Below are positions 37,781 through 47,506 of a stretch of DNA of 64,000 nt, piece by piece; positions within the stretch are counted from its first letter, which is position 1; each line of letters opens with the position of its first letter. Position numbers and translations under genes: made by a program. The notes beneath the pieces were generated by a model. The model saw only the letters and a list, made by a program, of their open reading frames with translations. It was not told the origin of the DNA and made no database searches. The stretch comes from Succinimonas amylolytica DSM 2873 (GTDB lineage: Bacteria; Pseudomonadota; Gammaproteobacteria; Enterobacterales; Succinivibrionaceae), in NCBI RefSeq assembly GCF_000378405.1, contig NZ_KB899639.1, positions 52,946-116,945 on the forward strand, read 5' to 3'.

Positions 37781-38947
37781 ATGAAGTTTCCAGTATATTT
37801 AGACAATGCCGCCACGACTCCGGTGGATCCCCGGGTGGCGGAAAAAATGAGTTCCTGCCTGACCATGGACGGGGTGTTCGGAAATGCGGCTTCCAAAACT
37901 CATCTTTACGGATGGCAGGCGGCGGAAGCGGTGGATATTGCCAGAAATCAGGTGGCGGATCTTGTCGGGGCTGATTCCCGGGAAATTGTGTTCACCTCGG
38001 GGGCCACGGAAAGCGACAATCTGGCGGTGACTGGACTGGCCTTCAGATTTCAGGGCGGAACCAGAAATGTTATCGTAACCTCTGAAATCGAGCATAAGGC
38101 GATTCTGGATTCCTGTAGCTTTGCCGAGCGTCTCGGGTATCAGGTTGTCCGCATTAAACCGGATCGCGAGGGGCGGATAACTCCGGAAATGCTCCGGGAG
38201 CATCTTAGTGACCGGGTGCTTCTGGTAACTCTCATGCAGGCCAACAATGAAGTTGGAACGGTTAATGATATTAAGGCCCTGGCGGAGACTGCCCATGAGT
38301 ATGGCGCCCTTTTTCATTCAGACTGTGCCCAGAGTGCCGGAAAGGTCAGTATTGACGTCCGGGAAATGCCGGTGGATTACCTTTCGTTTTCAGGACACAA
38401 GCTCTACGGTCCCAAGGGCATTGGCGCCTTCTATATCCGGAATGATGCGCCCCGTCCCGAGGCCGTGATTCACGGCGGCGGTCATGAACGGGGACTCCGG
38501 TCCGGGACTCTGGCGGTGCACCAGATCGCCGGAATGGGGCTGGCCTATGAGCTGGCCCGGCAGAGCTTTGCGGCAGAAAATGCGAGAGTTGCGGCACTTC
38601 GGGAGCGTCTCAGACACGGACTCTGCTCTCTTGCGGGAGTGTCCCTGAACGGCGCGGCCCGGGATCGGCTGCCCGGAAATCTTAATTTAACCTTCCGGGG
38701 CGTGGACGGGGAGCAGTTTCTGCTGACCCTGACCAAAATTGCGGTTTCCACCGGCTCGGCCTGCACCTCGGCCGCGGTAGAGCCCTCGTATGTGCTGCGG
38801 GCACTGGGGCTTTCTCCTGCCGATGCGCATGCATCCATCAGGTTTTCATTGGGAAGGTTCACCACGGAGGAGGAGATTGACTTTACCGTGGATTATGTGA
38901 AGACGGAGTATCTGAAACTCAAGGCAAAGGGAGATTTCTGGAAATGA
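37781..38947 (+). CDS. iscS: cysteine desulfurase IscS
   Basis: PLP enzyme that mobilises sulfur from cysteine for Fe-S clusters, thiouridine and other thio-cofactors. 388 residues. N-terminal YLDNAATTPVD; SGATESDNLA; IEHKAIL; PLP lysine in SFSGHKLYGPKG; the mobile-loop cysteine in STGSACTS. The C-terminus is shorter than in E. coli IscS (about 404), ending FWK. The stop overlaps the pepB start (ATGA). iscU, iscA, hscB, hscA, fdx and iscX, which stand between iscS and pepB in enteric bacteria, are all absent here. Confidence 0.93.
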   Translation: MKFPVYLDNAATTPVDPRVAEKMSSCLTMDGVFGNAASKTHLYGWQAAEAVDIARNQVADLVGADSREIVFTSGATESDNLAVTGLAFRFQGGTRNVIVTSEIEHKAILDSCSFAERLGYQVVRIKPDREGRITPEMLREHLSDRVLLVTLMQANNEVGTVNDIKALAETAHEYGALFHSDCAQSAGKVSIDVREMPVDYLSFSGHKLYGPKGIGAFYIRNDAPRPEAVIHGGGHERGLRSGTLAVHQIAGMGLAYELARQSFAAENARVAALRERLRHGLCSLAGVSLNGAARDRLPGNLNLTFRGVDGEQFLLTLTKIAVSTGSACTSAAVEPSYVLRALGLSPADAHASIRFSLGRFTTEEEIDFTVDYVKTEYLKLKAKGDFWK

Positions 38948-40287
38948 CAGAACAGTCAGAAGAAACAGCTGAGAACAGGATCATTGATGTATATCTGATT
39001 GCCCGGGAGCATCTGCCCGCCTGGTATCCCCGGGGACAGAGCATCTCTGTTCTGGAGGACGGGATTGCGCTTTCTTCCGAAAAGCCGCTGCCGCCTCCCG
39101 GGGAGCTTTCCCGGGACTTTTTAAGATTTGTCCGGAAGTCTGCCAGAACGCTGGCAGATCGGAATTTTAACAGCGTGAGACTCCGGGATTCCCCGGATTT
39201 TGTCTGGGATCCGGAGAGCTCCTTTGCCTTCAGTCAGGGGTTTCGCACGCTGAACCGGAAGCAGAGCCTGGCTTTTACTCCGGAGGTGGCGGGGAATTCC
39301 GGTTTTCAGGATCTTCTCGGGGTTACTGCCTGGGTGCGGGACACTATCGATCTTCCGGGGAACCTCCTGACTCCGGATTCGTACCAGAAGGAGCTGGAGA
39401 AGCTTCAGGAACTTGCCGGCGGCAGATTTTCCATAAAAAAGATTTCCGGTTCCGAGCTGGACAGTGCCGGGTTTTCAGGAATTGCCACCGTAGGGCAGGG
39501 CAGTGTAAATCCCCCCTGTCTTTACATTCTGGATTACGCGCCCTCCGGTGATACGGCACCGGTTTTCATGTCGCTGGCGGGGAAGGGCATTACTTTTGAT
39601 ACCGGCGGCTACAGTCTCAAGCCTTCCGGGCTTATGAAGTCCATGCACAGTGATATGGGCGGTTCCGCCACCGTGGCGGGAGCGCTGGCTCTTCTGGCCC
39701 TGTCCGGTTTTCCGGGACGGGTCAGAGCCTATCTTGCCTGTGCCGAAAACATGATTTCCGGAAGTGCCATGCGTGTCGGGGACATTATCCGCTACCGGAA
39801 CGGCAAAACCGTTGTTATTGACAACACCGATGCCGAGGGCCGGCTGGTTCTGGCGGATGCCCTCCTGGCGGCGGCCGGGGACGGGGGCTATATTCTGGAT
39901 GCCGCCACTCTCACCGGAGCGGCCAAGGTGGCACTGGGCCGGGAGTATCATGCCGTGCTCAGTCTCAGCGACAGTCTGGCGGAGTCCTTTATTAGAGCAG
40001 CCGGCAGTGTCAGTGAATATGCCTGGAGACTGCCTCTGGAGGAGTTCCATCTGGACCTTGTAAAGTCCGGACTGGCCGATATTACCAATTCGGTGCCGGA
40101 CGGGCCCGGAGCCACCACTGCGGCGGCATTTCTGGCGCAGTTTGTAGCAAACCGGGAGAAGTGGCTGCATCTTGATCTTTCCGCCTCCTATCAGAAAACC
40201 CCCGGATTCGGCTATGGTCTCGGGGCCCGGGGACACGGAATAAGATCTATCGCCCGCTTTGTGAAAGATCTTTGGGGTTTCCGGTAA
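38944..40287 (+). CDS. pepB: peptidase B (leucyl aminopeptidase family M17)
   Basis: Cytosolic di-metal aminopeptidase. 447 residues. Metal ligands and catalytic residues: [26 protein letters not shown], and the family signature [14 protein letters not shown]. The N-terminal domain is divergent, as in PepB. It overlaps iscS by 4 bases, so the two are translationally coupled. The neighbour order iscS-pepB-ndk keeps the enteric pattern apart from the lost isc genes. Confidence 0.93.
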   Translation: MTEQSEETAENRIIDVYLIAREHLPAWYPRGQSISVLEDGIALSSEKPLPPPGELSRDFLRFVRKSARTLADRNFNSVRLRDSPDFVWDPESSFAFSQGFRTLNRKQSLAFTPEVAGNSGFQDLLGVTAWVRDTIDLPGNLLTPDSYQKELEKLQELAGGRFSIKKISGSELDSAGFSGIATVGQGSVNPPCLYILDYAPSGDTAPVFMSLAGKGITFDTGGYSLKPSGLMKSMHSDMGGSATVAGALALLALSGFPGRVRAYLACAENMISGSAMRVGDIIRYRNGKTVVIDNTDAEGRLVLADALLAAAGDGGYILDAATLTGAAKVALGREYHAVLSLSDSLAESFIRAAGSVSEYAWRLPLEEFHLDLVKSGLADITNSVPDGPGATTAAAFLAQFVANREKWLHLDLSASYQKTPGFGYGLGARGHGIRSIARFVKDLWGFR

Positions 40288-40307
40288 GGAAGATCACAAA
40301 TGAGGAA

Positions 40308-40333
40308 AGCTCCGCGGTTTCGGGGCTTTTTTT
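40308..40333 (+). terminator. terminator after pepB
   Basis: AGCTCCG-CGGTTT-CGGGGCT (one G-T pair) followed by TTTTTT; it lies just upstream of ndk, which must have its own promoter. Confidence 0.8.
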
Positions 40334-40376
40334 GATCTATGCTAGGAAAAAATTTTTCAGAAGAGCGAGGTTTTAC

Positions 40377-40808
40377 ATGGCTATTGAACGTACCTTTTCT
40401 ATTATCAAGCCTGATGTTGTGGCCCGGAATCTTATTGGAGACATCTACCACCGTTTCGAAAATGCCGGACTCCGGGTGATCGCTGCCAAAATGGTGCATC
40501 TGAATCATCAGGAGGCAGCCGGATTTTATGCTCATCTGCGGGAAAAGCCGTTTTTTGAGGCTCTGATGGATTTTATGATGTCCGGACCGATTATGGTTCA
40601 GGTACTGGAGGGGGAGGATGCTGTAAGAAGGCATCGCGAGGTTATCGGAGATACCGACCCGCGGCATGCCAGAGCCGGCACGGTCAGGGCGGACTACGCC
40701 ACCTCGATAGATCAGAATGCTGTGCACGGATCGGACTGTCTTGAGGCCGCCGAGCGCGAGATTTCGTATTTTTTCACCGAGGATGAAATCTGTCCCCGAA
40801 CCAGATAG
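40377..40808 (+). CDS. ndk: nucleoside diphosphate kinase
   Basis: Balances NTP/NDP and dNTP pools by a phosphohistidine intermediate. 143 residues, the exact enteric length, from the ATG at 40377 (GAGCGAGG upstream). [15 protein letters not shown] at the N-terminus, and the active-site block NAVHGSD with the catalytic His. [18 protein letters not shown] is typical. Confidence 0.97.
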   Translation: MAIERTFSIIKPDVVARNLIGDIYHRFENAGLRVIAAKMVHLNHQEAAGFYAHLREKPFFEALMDFMMSGPIMVQVLEGEDAVRRHREVIGDTDPRHARAGTVRADYATSIDQNAVHGSDCLEAAEREISYFFTEDEICPRTR

Positions 40809-40817
40809 GTGGCGATT

Positions 40818-41555
40818 ATGACTGACATCAGGAATATTGTAATTCTTACCGGAGCCGGAATATCCCAGGAATCCGGTATCCCGACCTTCAGATCCGAGGA
40901 CGGACTCTGGGAACAGCACCGGGTGGAGGACGTGGCGACTCCCGAAGGCTATATCAGGAATCCGGTTCTGGTACATAATTTCTACAACCGGCTCCGGAAG
41001 AATCTGGCCGGCGCTGAGCCGAATTCCGCCCACCGGGCACTGGCCCGTCTGGAGCGGGAGTGGCCGCGGGGATCGGTCACGGTGATTACCCAGAATATTG
41101 ACGATCTGCATGAGAGAGGAGGCTCCCAGAAGGTTATCCACATGCACGGCGAGCTTAAGAGTATTCTGTGCAAGGCCTGCGGTGCTCACTCCGTATGGGA
41201 CCGGGATTCCTCGGAGGATGATGTCTGTCCGGTGTGCGGCAGAAAGGAGCTCCGTCCTGATATCGTATGGTTTGGAGAAATGCCGTATTTTTCCGAAGAG
41301 ATTTTTGAATACCTGGCCTCCGGCAGTCTGTTTCTGTCCATAGGCACCTCGGGGGCGGTTTATCCGGCGGCGGGTTTTATCAGCACCGTAAACCGTCTTC
41401 ATTACCCCTCTGTGGAGTTTAATCTCCGGCCGTCCCTGCAGCATTCCAGCTTTACCTTCAGCGTTTACGGCAAGGCCGGTATCACGGTGCCCGATTTTGT
41501 GGACAAACTGCTGGAAAAGGGCAGCATTGATTTTCTGAAAAAAACAAAGGTGTAA
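40818..41555 (+). CDS. cobB: NAD-dependent protein deacylase (sirtuin)
   Basis: Sir2-family enzyme that removes acetyl and other acyl groups from lysines at the cost of NAD. 245 residues. NAD site GAGISQESGIPTFRS, TQNIDDLHERGG with catalytic His in HMHGEL, zinc ligands CKACG and CPVCG, then FGEMPYF and GTSGAVYPAAGF. The start is the ATG at 40818 (GGTGG upstream), 9 bases after ndk. In E. coli cobB is elsewhere, so its insertion between ndk and rlmN is specific to this lineage. Confidence 0.93.
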   Translation: MTDIRNIVILTGAGISQESGIPTFRSEDGLWEQHRVEDVATPEGYIRNPVLVHNFYNRLRKNLAGAEPNSAHRALARLEREWPRGSVTVITQNIDDLHERGGSQKVIHMHGELKSILCKACGAHSVWDRDSSEDDVCPVCGRKELRPDIVWFGEMPYFSEEIFEYLASGSLFLSIGTSGAVYPAAGFISTVNRLHYPSVEFNLRPSLQHSSFTFSVYGKAGITVPDFVDKLLEKGSIDFLKKTKV

Positions 41556-41577
41556 TCTTTAAAGCTTTCCGGAGATG

Positions 41578-41621
41578 CCCTTCCCCAGAGGACCGCCATC
41601 TGGCGGTCTTTTGGGGAAGGG
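41578..41621. other. long two-part hairpin after cobB
   Basis: CCCTTCCCC (41578-41586) pairs with GGGGAAGGG (41613-41621). Inside it GACCGCCA pairs with TGGCGGTC. The internal loop AGAG/TTTT could itself pair in part. A 17-bp total stem, with no T-run on either side. It may protect the cobB mRNA 3' end or act as a terminator aided by Rho. Confidence 0.7.
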
Positions 41622-41800
41622 GGCTCCCGGACCTCCGGCAGTGATTCTCTTAAGTGCTTCAGAACCAGGTACGGCTGTCTTTCCGTACCATGCAGGGCTG
41701 GCCGTCATTTTTCTTTCCCCGTCTCCCTGTGTCGTGAAATGACACCGGTGGCTATCTGTGATAGAATCCCGCCTTGGTATTGTTTGATCCGAGCGGAAAA

Positions 41801-42901
41801 ATGGCTGACGCAAAAATTAATCTCATGGACCTGGATCATGAGGGGCTTAATAAATTCATGCTGAGTCTGGAAGAGAAGAAATTCCGGGCCGATCAGCTTA
41901 TGAAATGGATATACCAGTTCGGGGTTACTGACTTCAGTCAGATGACCAATATCAACAAGGTTCTCAGAGAAAAACTGGCCTCCCTGTGCGTTATCAGGGC
42001 TCCGGAGGTCAGAGCCGAAAACCGGGGCTCTGACGGAACCGTTAAATGGGCTTTGGATGTCGGAGACGGCCAGCTGGTGGAGACTGTCTATATCCCGGAG
42101 GATGACCGGGCGACACTCTGCGTGTCCACTCAGGTGGGCTGTCCGGTGGGCTGCACCTTCTGTTCTACCGGGCATCAGGGCTTTAACAGAAATCTCACCA
42201 CCAGTGAAATTATCGGCCAGGTCTGGCGGGCCACGGAAGCTATAGGGTTCACCCCTAATCCCAAATACCGGGCCATAGACAATGTGGTGCTGATGGGAAT
42301 GGGGGAGCCGCTCCTTAACCTCAAAAATGTCATCCCGGCTGTTAATATCATGCTGGATGATTTTGGATTCGGCCTTTCCAAAAGAAGAGTGACCATTTCC
42401 ACCTCAGGAGTGGTGCCGGGAATTCTGGAGCTTATCGGAAAGGTGGATGTGGCGCTGGCCATATCCCTGCATGCCCCGAATGATGCTCTGAGAGACCGGC
42501 TGGTTCCCCTTAATAAAAAATACAACATTGCCGAGTTTCTGGCAGCTGCCCGGAAATATGTTAATTCCTCTAATGCCAACAGCGGCCGTGTTACTGTAGA
42601 ATATGTGCTTCTGGCGGGGGTTAATGATTCCGAAAAGGATGCCGAGGAACTGGCAAGGCTTCTCAAAAGCACTCCCTGCAAAATCAATCTGATACCGTTT
42701 AATCCGCATGGCGACAGCACCTTTATGAAGCCGACCCGGGAAGCTCAGCAGAGGTTTTACCAGGTACTGTATGATCATGGCTATACGGTAGTTACCAGAA
42801 AGACCCGGGGAGACGATATCAAGGCAGCCTGCGGCCAGCTGGCAGGCGAGGTCAGAAATAAACTGAAGGCTGCTGCCGGAGAAGAGGCACAGCCGGAGTG
42901 A
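41801..42901 (+). CDS. rlmN: dual-specificity 23S rRNA/tRNA adenine-C2 methyltransferase RlmN
   Basis: Radical-SAM enzyme methylating A2503 of 23S rRNA and A37 of some tRNAs; it affects translation accuracy. 366 residues from the ATG at 41801. The radical-SAM cluster motif is CPVGCTFC (CxxxCxxC) and the GMGEPLLN motif follows. The mechanistic C-terminal Cys is in [12 protein letters not shown]. Followed by pilF and rodZ, as in many gammaproteobacteria. Confidence 0.97.
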   Translation: MADAKINLMDLDHEGLNKFMLSLEEKKFRADQLMKWIYQFGVTDFSQMTNINKVLREKLASLCVIRAPEVRAENRGSDGTVKWALDVGDGQLVETVYIPEDDRATLCVSTQVGCPVGCTFCSTGHQGFNRNLTTSEIIGQVWRATEAIGFTPNPKYRAIDNVVLMGMGEPLLNLKNVIPAVNIMLDDFGFGLSKRRVTISTSGVVPGILELIGKVDVALAISLHAPNDALRDRLVPLNKKYNIAEFLAAARKYVNSSNANSGRVTVEYVLLAGVNDSEKDAEELARLLKSTPCKINLIPFNPHGDSTFMKPTREAQQRFYQVLYDHGYTVVTRKTRGDDIKAACGQLAGEVRNKLKAAAGEEAQPE

Positions 42902-42919
42902 TTTTTTAGGAAGTTGATT

Positions 42920-43714
42920 ATGATGAGATTATGGGGTTTTCTGCTGCTTTCGGCAGTGCTCGCCGGATGCGTTACCAGCAAGGAAGTGGTAATAGGCAAG
43001 GATGCTGACGGTAACGATATTGTCAAGGAAGTGGGCGTCATTGATTACAAAAAGGCGTCTCTGGCCAGACTGCGGCTGGCAAATGCCTATATCGCACAGA
43101 AAGACATGACCAAGGCGAAGGAGAATCTGGAGATTGCCCAGGGCTATGACCCCGACAGCGAAATTCTGTACCTGTCCTGGGGCAACTACTATGAAACCGT
43201 AAAGGACTACGTGAAGGCCCGGGAGACCTACGAGGATGCCTATAAGAAGTTCCCTTCCTCCGGAAATACCATGACCAGGTATGCAAACTTTCTTTGCAGA
43301 TCCAATGAAATGGACCGGGCCGAGGAGCTTTATAAGAAGGCCGTGGAGATTCCCAAATATACCAGTATCGGCTATACCTATGCCAGTGCTGCCCGCTGTG
43401 CTGCGGATCATGATCAGAATGACAAGGCCGGAGCCTATTTCGAAAAGGCCAAGCAGTACGGGGGCTCCGATCCGAATACCCTGTACAGCTATGCGGTCTG
43501 GAGCTACAGTCAGAACAACTGTCAGAAGGCGCAGGATCTGATTGGTACCTTCGGGCTCTTTGTTAAGGATCCCAGTCCGCAGGTTCTGGCTCTGAGAATA
43601 AAAATTGAAAAATGTCTGAAGCATCATGAAGAGGCTTCAGATCTGGGGGTAATTCTTACGAAAAGATTCCCCCGCAGTCAGGAGGCCCGGGATTATACCA
43701 AGGGCAAGTTTTAA
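42920..43714 (+). CDS. pilF: type IV pilus biogenesis/stability lipoprotein PilF (PilW) family
   Basis: TPR lipoprotein needed in pilus-bearing species for secretin (PilQ) multimer assembly at the outer membrane. 264 residues. Signal and lipobox LLSAVLAGC, then TPR units (ARLRLANAYIAQKDMTKAKENLEIA; SWGNYYETVKDYVKARETYEDAYKKFP). I start at the ATG at 42920 (AGGAAG upstream); a TTG at 42914 is possible. Its position rlmN-pilF-rodZ is the usual one. No other pilus gene is visible here. Confidence 0.88.
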   Translation: MMRLWGFLLLSAVLAGCVTSKEVVIGKDADGNDIVKEVGVIDYKKASLARLRLANAYIAQKDMTKAKENLEIAQGYDPDSEILYLSWGNYYETVKDYVKARETYEDAYKKFPSSGNTMTRYANFLCRSNEMDRAEELYKKAVEIPKYTSIGYTYASAARCAADHDQNDKAGAYFEKAKQYGGSDPNTLYSYAVWSYSQNNCQKAQDLIGTFGLFVKDPSPQVLALRIKIEKCLKHHEEASDLGVILTKRFPRSQEARDYTKGKF

Positions 43715-43734
43715 TATTCATACTATTGGAAAAA

Positions 43735-45057
43735 ATGACAGACACTAATATCGAACCGGAAAGCGGAGCCTCTCCGGCTGCTAATCTGGGAGCGCGGCTT
43801 CGGGCTCTCCGCATCAGGCATAATCTTAGTCTTATTGATGTTTCCGACAAGCTTAAGATCAGAAGTCATGTGCTTAACGACATGGAGAACGGGAATTTCA
43901 GGCACCTTAAAGAAGGTGAATGCCTTGCCTATGCCCGTTACATGGGGATTGATCTGGCCGAGGTGCGGGCGATTCTGGCCGCTGGCGGGAGTTCCGGGGC
44001 TTCTGATGACGGTTCCCGGCTGCGCAGTATCCGCACCGGAATCGGTATCGGCGCTTTGGCTGTTATTGCCGTGGGAGTGGTGCTTCTGATAGCTTCCGGC
44101 GGTTCTGACAGCAAGCCCGAGGCGGAAAAGGCCCTGGTGTCGGAGCCTCTGAGAAATGGCTCTGAGGTTCTTCCTGCAGGAGAGGAGCTCAATCTCTCCG
44201 AGATCAGCAAAGGCAGAGACACTGCCGTGCTTCCGGAAGCTCCTGCCGTAAATGATCCGGAGCCTCCGGTGATTGAACCGGTGCCTGTCGAAATTACTGA
44301 CGATCCGCTGCTGTCCGGCGTGCAGCCTGGCGATGAACCGCCTCTGGTGCTGCCTGCTCCCGAAACTCCGGAGACAGTGATTCCCTCTGCGGGGCCGGAA
44401 TCCGGCGTGATTACCTTTGATGAAGAGCTCAAGGCAGCGGGAAATCTCCCGGACTCTCCGGCTATGACCCCGCCGTCTAAAAAGGAGAGTTCCGGGAAGG
44501 ATCTTTCCGGAAAGGAAAACCGTAATCCCAACGCCGGCTACGCCTCCAGAAAGCCGGCAGCCCAGCAGAATTCCGGAAATCCGGCGCACACCCGCCCAGC
44601 CTCCGGCAAAACCGGTGCGCGGCAGGAGCCCCCGAAAAAGCCGGCCCCGGTGCAGACTACTTCCCGGAAACCACTCCGGGCCGGAGAGGTGCGTTCTCTG
44701 GCAGATGAGATGGGGGTTAAGAAAACAGCAGCTCCCGCAAAGCCTGCGGCTCCTAACGGGAAGACTCAGGCCCCGAAGCCCGCCAAGGCTCCTGAAAAGC
44801 CGGCAAAGACTGCTCCCGGCACAGGCCCCCGGAACCTGAACTCCCGGCCTGCCGGTTCCGCTCCTAGTTCCAGAAAAGGGCAGCCGGCGGCTCTCAGATC
44901 CGGTGAGGTGCGTTCTCTGGCAGCTGAACAGGGACGGACTACCGCACCGGCAGGAACGACCGCCAGTGCAGTAAAGGTGAGACAGGTTTCCGGAAACGGC
45001 CGGGTTTATGATCCTGACGAGGTCAGAAGAAAGGCTGATCTTGTTATGAAAAACTAA
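43735..45057 (+). CDS. rodZ: cell-shape protein RodZ, without the usual C-terminal domain
   Basis: RodZ links MreB filaments to the wall-building machinery. 440 residues. A cytoplasmic helix-turn-helix (GARLRALRIRHNLSLIDVSDKLKI...GECLAYARYMGID, about 20-85) is followed by a basic patch, one membrane helix (about 102-122) and a very long Pro/Ala/Lys-rich periplasmic tail. The DUF4115 beta domain that ends E. coli RodZ is not recognisable. Instead two copies of R-x-GEVRSLA-(D/A)-E occur, near residues 316 and 388, and a related DPDEVRRKADL ends the protein. The start is the ATG at 43735. Confidence 0.88.
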   Translation: MTDTNIEPESGASPAANLGARLRALRIRHNLSLIDVSDKLKIRSHVLNDMENGNFRHLKEGECLAYARYMGIDLAEVRAILAAGGSSGASDDGSRLRSIRTGIGIGALAVIAVGVVLLIASGGSDSKPEAEKALVSEPLRNGSEVLPAGEELNLSEISKGRDTAVLPEAPAVNDPEPPVIEPVPVEITDDPLLSGVQPGDEPPLVLPAPETPETVIPSAGPESGVITFDEELKAAGNLPDSPAMTPPSKKESSGKDLSGKENRNPNAGYASRKPAAQQNSGNPAHTRPASGKTGARQEPPKKPAPVQTTSRKPLRAGEVRSLADEMGVKKTAAPAKPAAPNGKTQAPKPAKAPEKPAKTAPGTGPRNLNSRPAGSAPSSRKGQPAALRSGEVRSLAAEQGRTTAPAGTTASAVKVRQVSGNGRVYDPDEVRRKADLVMKN

Positions 45058-45093
45058 GCCGGATCCGCCCCCGCGGAGGAGAGTTGAGACAGT

Positions 45094-46206
45094 ATGAACT
45101 TCAATGAGATAACACGCCGCAAGAGCAGGCAGATAATGGTAGGCAATGTTCCGGTGGGCGGCTCTGCCCCGGTATCGGTGCAGAGCATGACCAATACCGA
45201 CACTGAGGACACGGCTGCCACGCTGGCGCAGATCCGGGCTATTGCTGCAGCCGGTGCCGATATTGTCAGAGTCAGCGTGCCCAGCATGCGGGCGGCTGAG
45301 GCTTTCAGGGAAATCCGGGCCGGATCTCCGATACCGGTAGTGGCGGACATTCATTTTGACTACCGGATTGCCCTTAAGGTAGCTGAATACGGGGCTGACT
45401 GTCTCCGCATTAATCCCGGCAATATCGGCAGCGAGGAAAAGACCAGGGCAGTGGTGGAGGCGGCCCGGGAAAGGCACATTCCCATTCGCATCGGAGTAAA
45501 CGGCGGTTCTCTGGAGCGGGATCTTCTGGAGCGCTACGGCGAACCGACGCCAGAGGCTCTGGTGGAATCGGCCCTGCGGCATGTGGACATTCTGGACAGA
45601 ATGAACTTTCCGGATTTTAAGGTCAGTGTCAAGGCCTCGAATGTTTTTCTGTGCTACGAAGCCTATCGGCTTCTGGCCGCAAAAATTGATCAGCCGCTCC
45701 ACCTCGGAATTACGGAGGCCGGAGGCTTCAGGAAGGGCACTGTTTTAAGCGCCATGGGGCTTTCATGGCTTCTCAGGGATGGTATCGGCGATACTCTCAG
45801 GGTGTCCCTGGCGGCGGATCCGGTGGAGGAAGTCAAAGTGGGCTTTGACATTCTCAAGGGACTGGGGCTCCGTTCCCGCGGCATCAGCTTTGTGGCCTGT
45901 CCCACCTGCTCCCGCCGGGGGTGTGACGTGATTGGCCTGGTGAATGCTCTGGAGGAACGTCTTCAGGATATTACCGACAATATCACGGTGGCTGTAATGG
46001 GCTGTATCGTGAACGGCCCCGGGGAGGCCCAGCGGGCCAACCTGGGCATTTGCGGCGCCAAGGACCGCAGTGTCTACTATGAGGACGGCGAGAGAAAGGA
46101 GCTTATTCCTAATTCCGAGCTTCTCCCGGCTCTGGAGCAGAAAATCAGAAGCTATGTTAAAAATCATCCGGGGAAGGCATCCCGGGCGGTTTCAGAATCA
46201 GACTAA
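45094..46206 (+). CDS. ispG: (E)-4-hydroxy-3-methylbut-2-enyl-diphosphate synthase
   Basis: 4Fe-4S enzyme of the MEP isoprenoid pathway, making HMBPP. 370 residues. [20 protein letters not shown] at the N-terminus; Fe-S ligands in [11 protein letters not shown] and [18 protein letters not shown]. Ribosome binding site GGAGGAGAG. Followed 12 bases later by hisS. It depends on Fe-S assembly, so the loss of isc scaffold genes at this locus matters for it. Confidence 0.97.
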   Translation: MNFNEITRRKSRQIMVGNVPVGGSAPVSVQSMTNTDTEDTAATLAQIRAIAAAGADIVRVSVPSMRAAEAFREIRAGSPIPVVADIHFDYRIALKVAEYGADCLRINPGNIGSEEKTRAVVEAARERHIPIRIGVNGGSLERDLLERYGEPTPEALVESALRHVDILDRMNFPDFKVSVKASNVFLCYEAYRLLAAKIDQPLHLGITEAGGFRKGTVLSAMGLSWLLRDGIGDTLRVSLAADPVEEVKVGFDILKGLGLRSRGISFVACPTCSRRGCDVIGLVNALEERLQDITDNITVAVMGCIVNGPGEAQRANLGICGAKDRSVYYEDGERKELIPNSELLPALEQKIRSYVKNHPGKASRAVSESD

Positions 46207-46218
46207 AAGGAAAATACC

Positions 46219-47487
46219 GTGTCAGCAAAAATTACCGCCATCAGAGGCATGAACGATCTTGTGCCGGGGCAGAGCAGTGTCTGGGAACAGGTTGAAAAAA
46301 CGCTGGTGGAAACCGCCGGCTCTTTCGGGTTCAGCGAGATCCGGACCCCTGTTATTGAAAAGACCTCGCTGTTTTCGAGAGCCATCGGCGAGGTTACCGA
46401 TGTGGTGGAAAAGGAAATGTACACCTTTGAGGATCGGGACGGCGACCTGCTTTCGCTCCGTCCCGAGGGCACCGCCGGCTGCGTGCGGGCCTGTCTGGAG
46501 GACGGCCTTATCCACAATCAGGAGCAGCGTCTCTGGTACCGCGGCCCCATGTTCCGGCACGAAAGACCCCAGAAGGGACGCTACCGGCAGTTTCATCAGT
46601 TCGGCATTGAGGTTTTCGGTCTCTCGGGCCCGGATATCGATGCCGAGATTATTGCCTTCTCGGCCATGCTGTGGAAAAAGCTGAAGCTTACGGATCATGT
46701 CCGGCTGGAGCTTAATTCTCTGGGATCTCCCGAAGAGCGTGCCAGATACCGGGATTCCCTGGTGGCATTTCTGGAGAAATACCGTTCTGAGCTGGATGAG
46801 GATTCGCAGAGAAGAATGTACACAAATCCGCTCCGGGTACTGGACAGCAAGGATGCCAGGACCGGAGAGATTCTTGCGGATGCTCCCGCACTGGCTGAAT
46901 TTTTCGGGACAGAGACCCGGGCTCATTTTGACGGTCTCAGGGAGCTTCTCGACGGTCTCGGGATCAGCTATGTCATAAACGACCGTCTGGTCCGGGGGCT
47001 TGATTACTACAATCTTACAGTATTCGAATGGGTAACTGCGGCTCTGGGCTCCCAGGGCACTGTCTGCGGCGGCGGCCGCTATGACGGGCTGGTGGAGCAG
47101 CTGGGGGGACAGCCCACTCCGGCCATCGGATGTGCCGTGGGGCTGGAGCGGCTCGTGCTGCTCCTGGAGGCTCTGAATCTGGTACAGGAAACTCCGGCGG
47201 TGGATGTCATGGTGTGTTCCATGGGAGAACAGCCGGCCCGGGAGGCTCAGTATCTGGTCAACCGGCTGCGTTTTGAGCTTCCGGAGGTGCGCTTCATGCT
47301 GCACTGCGGCGGCGGCAAGGTCAAGAAGCAGATGAGCCATGCCGACCGGGTCAATGCCCGGCTGGCCCTGATTCTCGGAGACACGGAGGTGGCCGGACAT
47401 TCCGCCACCGTGAAGATTCTTTCCAGCGGCGAACAGCAGACTGTCCCGGAATCAGATCTGGCCGCATTCATTAAACAGCATATTTAA
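46219..47487 (+). CDS. hisS: histidyl-tRNA synthetase
   Basis: Class II synthetase charging tRNA-His. 422 residues, starting with GTG at 46219 (AAGGA 8 bases upstream). Motif 2 [18 protein letters not shown]; histidine motifs [15 protein letters not shown] and CGGGRYDGL; motif 3 [11 protein letters not shown]. The C-terminal anticodon-binding domain is complete. Confidence 0.97.
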   Translation: MSAKITAIRGMNDLVPGQSSVWEQVEKTLVETAGSFGFSEIRTPVIEKTSLFSRAIGEVTDVVEKEMYTFEDRDGDLLSLRPEGTAGCVRACLEDGLIHNQEQRLWYRGPMFRHERPQKGRYRQFHQFGIEVFGLSGPDIDAEIIAFSAMLWKKLKLTDHVRLELNSLGSPEERARYRDSLVAFLEKYRSELDEDSQRRMYTNPLRVLDSKDARTGEILADAPALAEFFGTETRAHFDGLRELLDGLGISYVINDRLVRGLDYYNLTVFEWVTAALGSQGTVCGGGRYDGLVEQLGGQPTPAIGCAVGLERLVLLLEALNLVQETPAVDVMVCSMGEQPAREAQYLVNRLRFELPEVRFMLHCGGGKVKKQMSHADRVNARLALILGDTEVAGHSATVKILSSGEQQTVPESDLAAFIKQHI

Positions 47488-47506
47488 AATCCCCGGAGGA
47501 ATGAAA

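Noticed and set aside
43723-45702. 659-codon minus-strand frame over rodZ and ispG
   Set aside because: Antisense to two well-supported genes; low-complexity Arg/Ser/Gly composition typical of a shadow frame.
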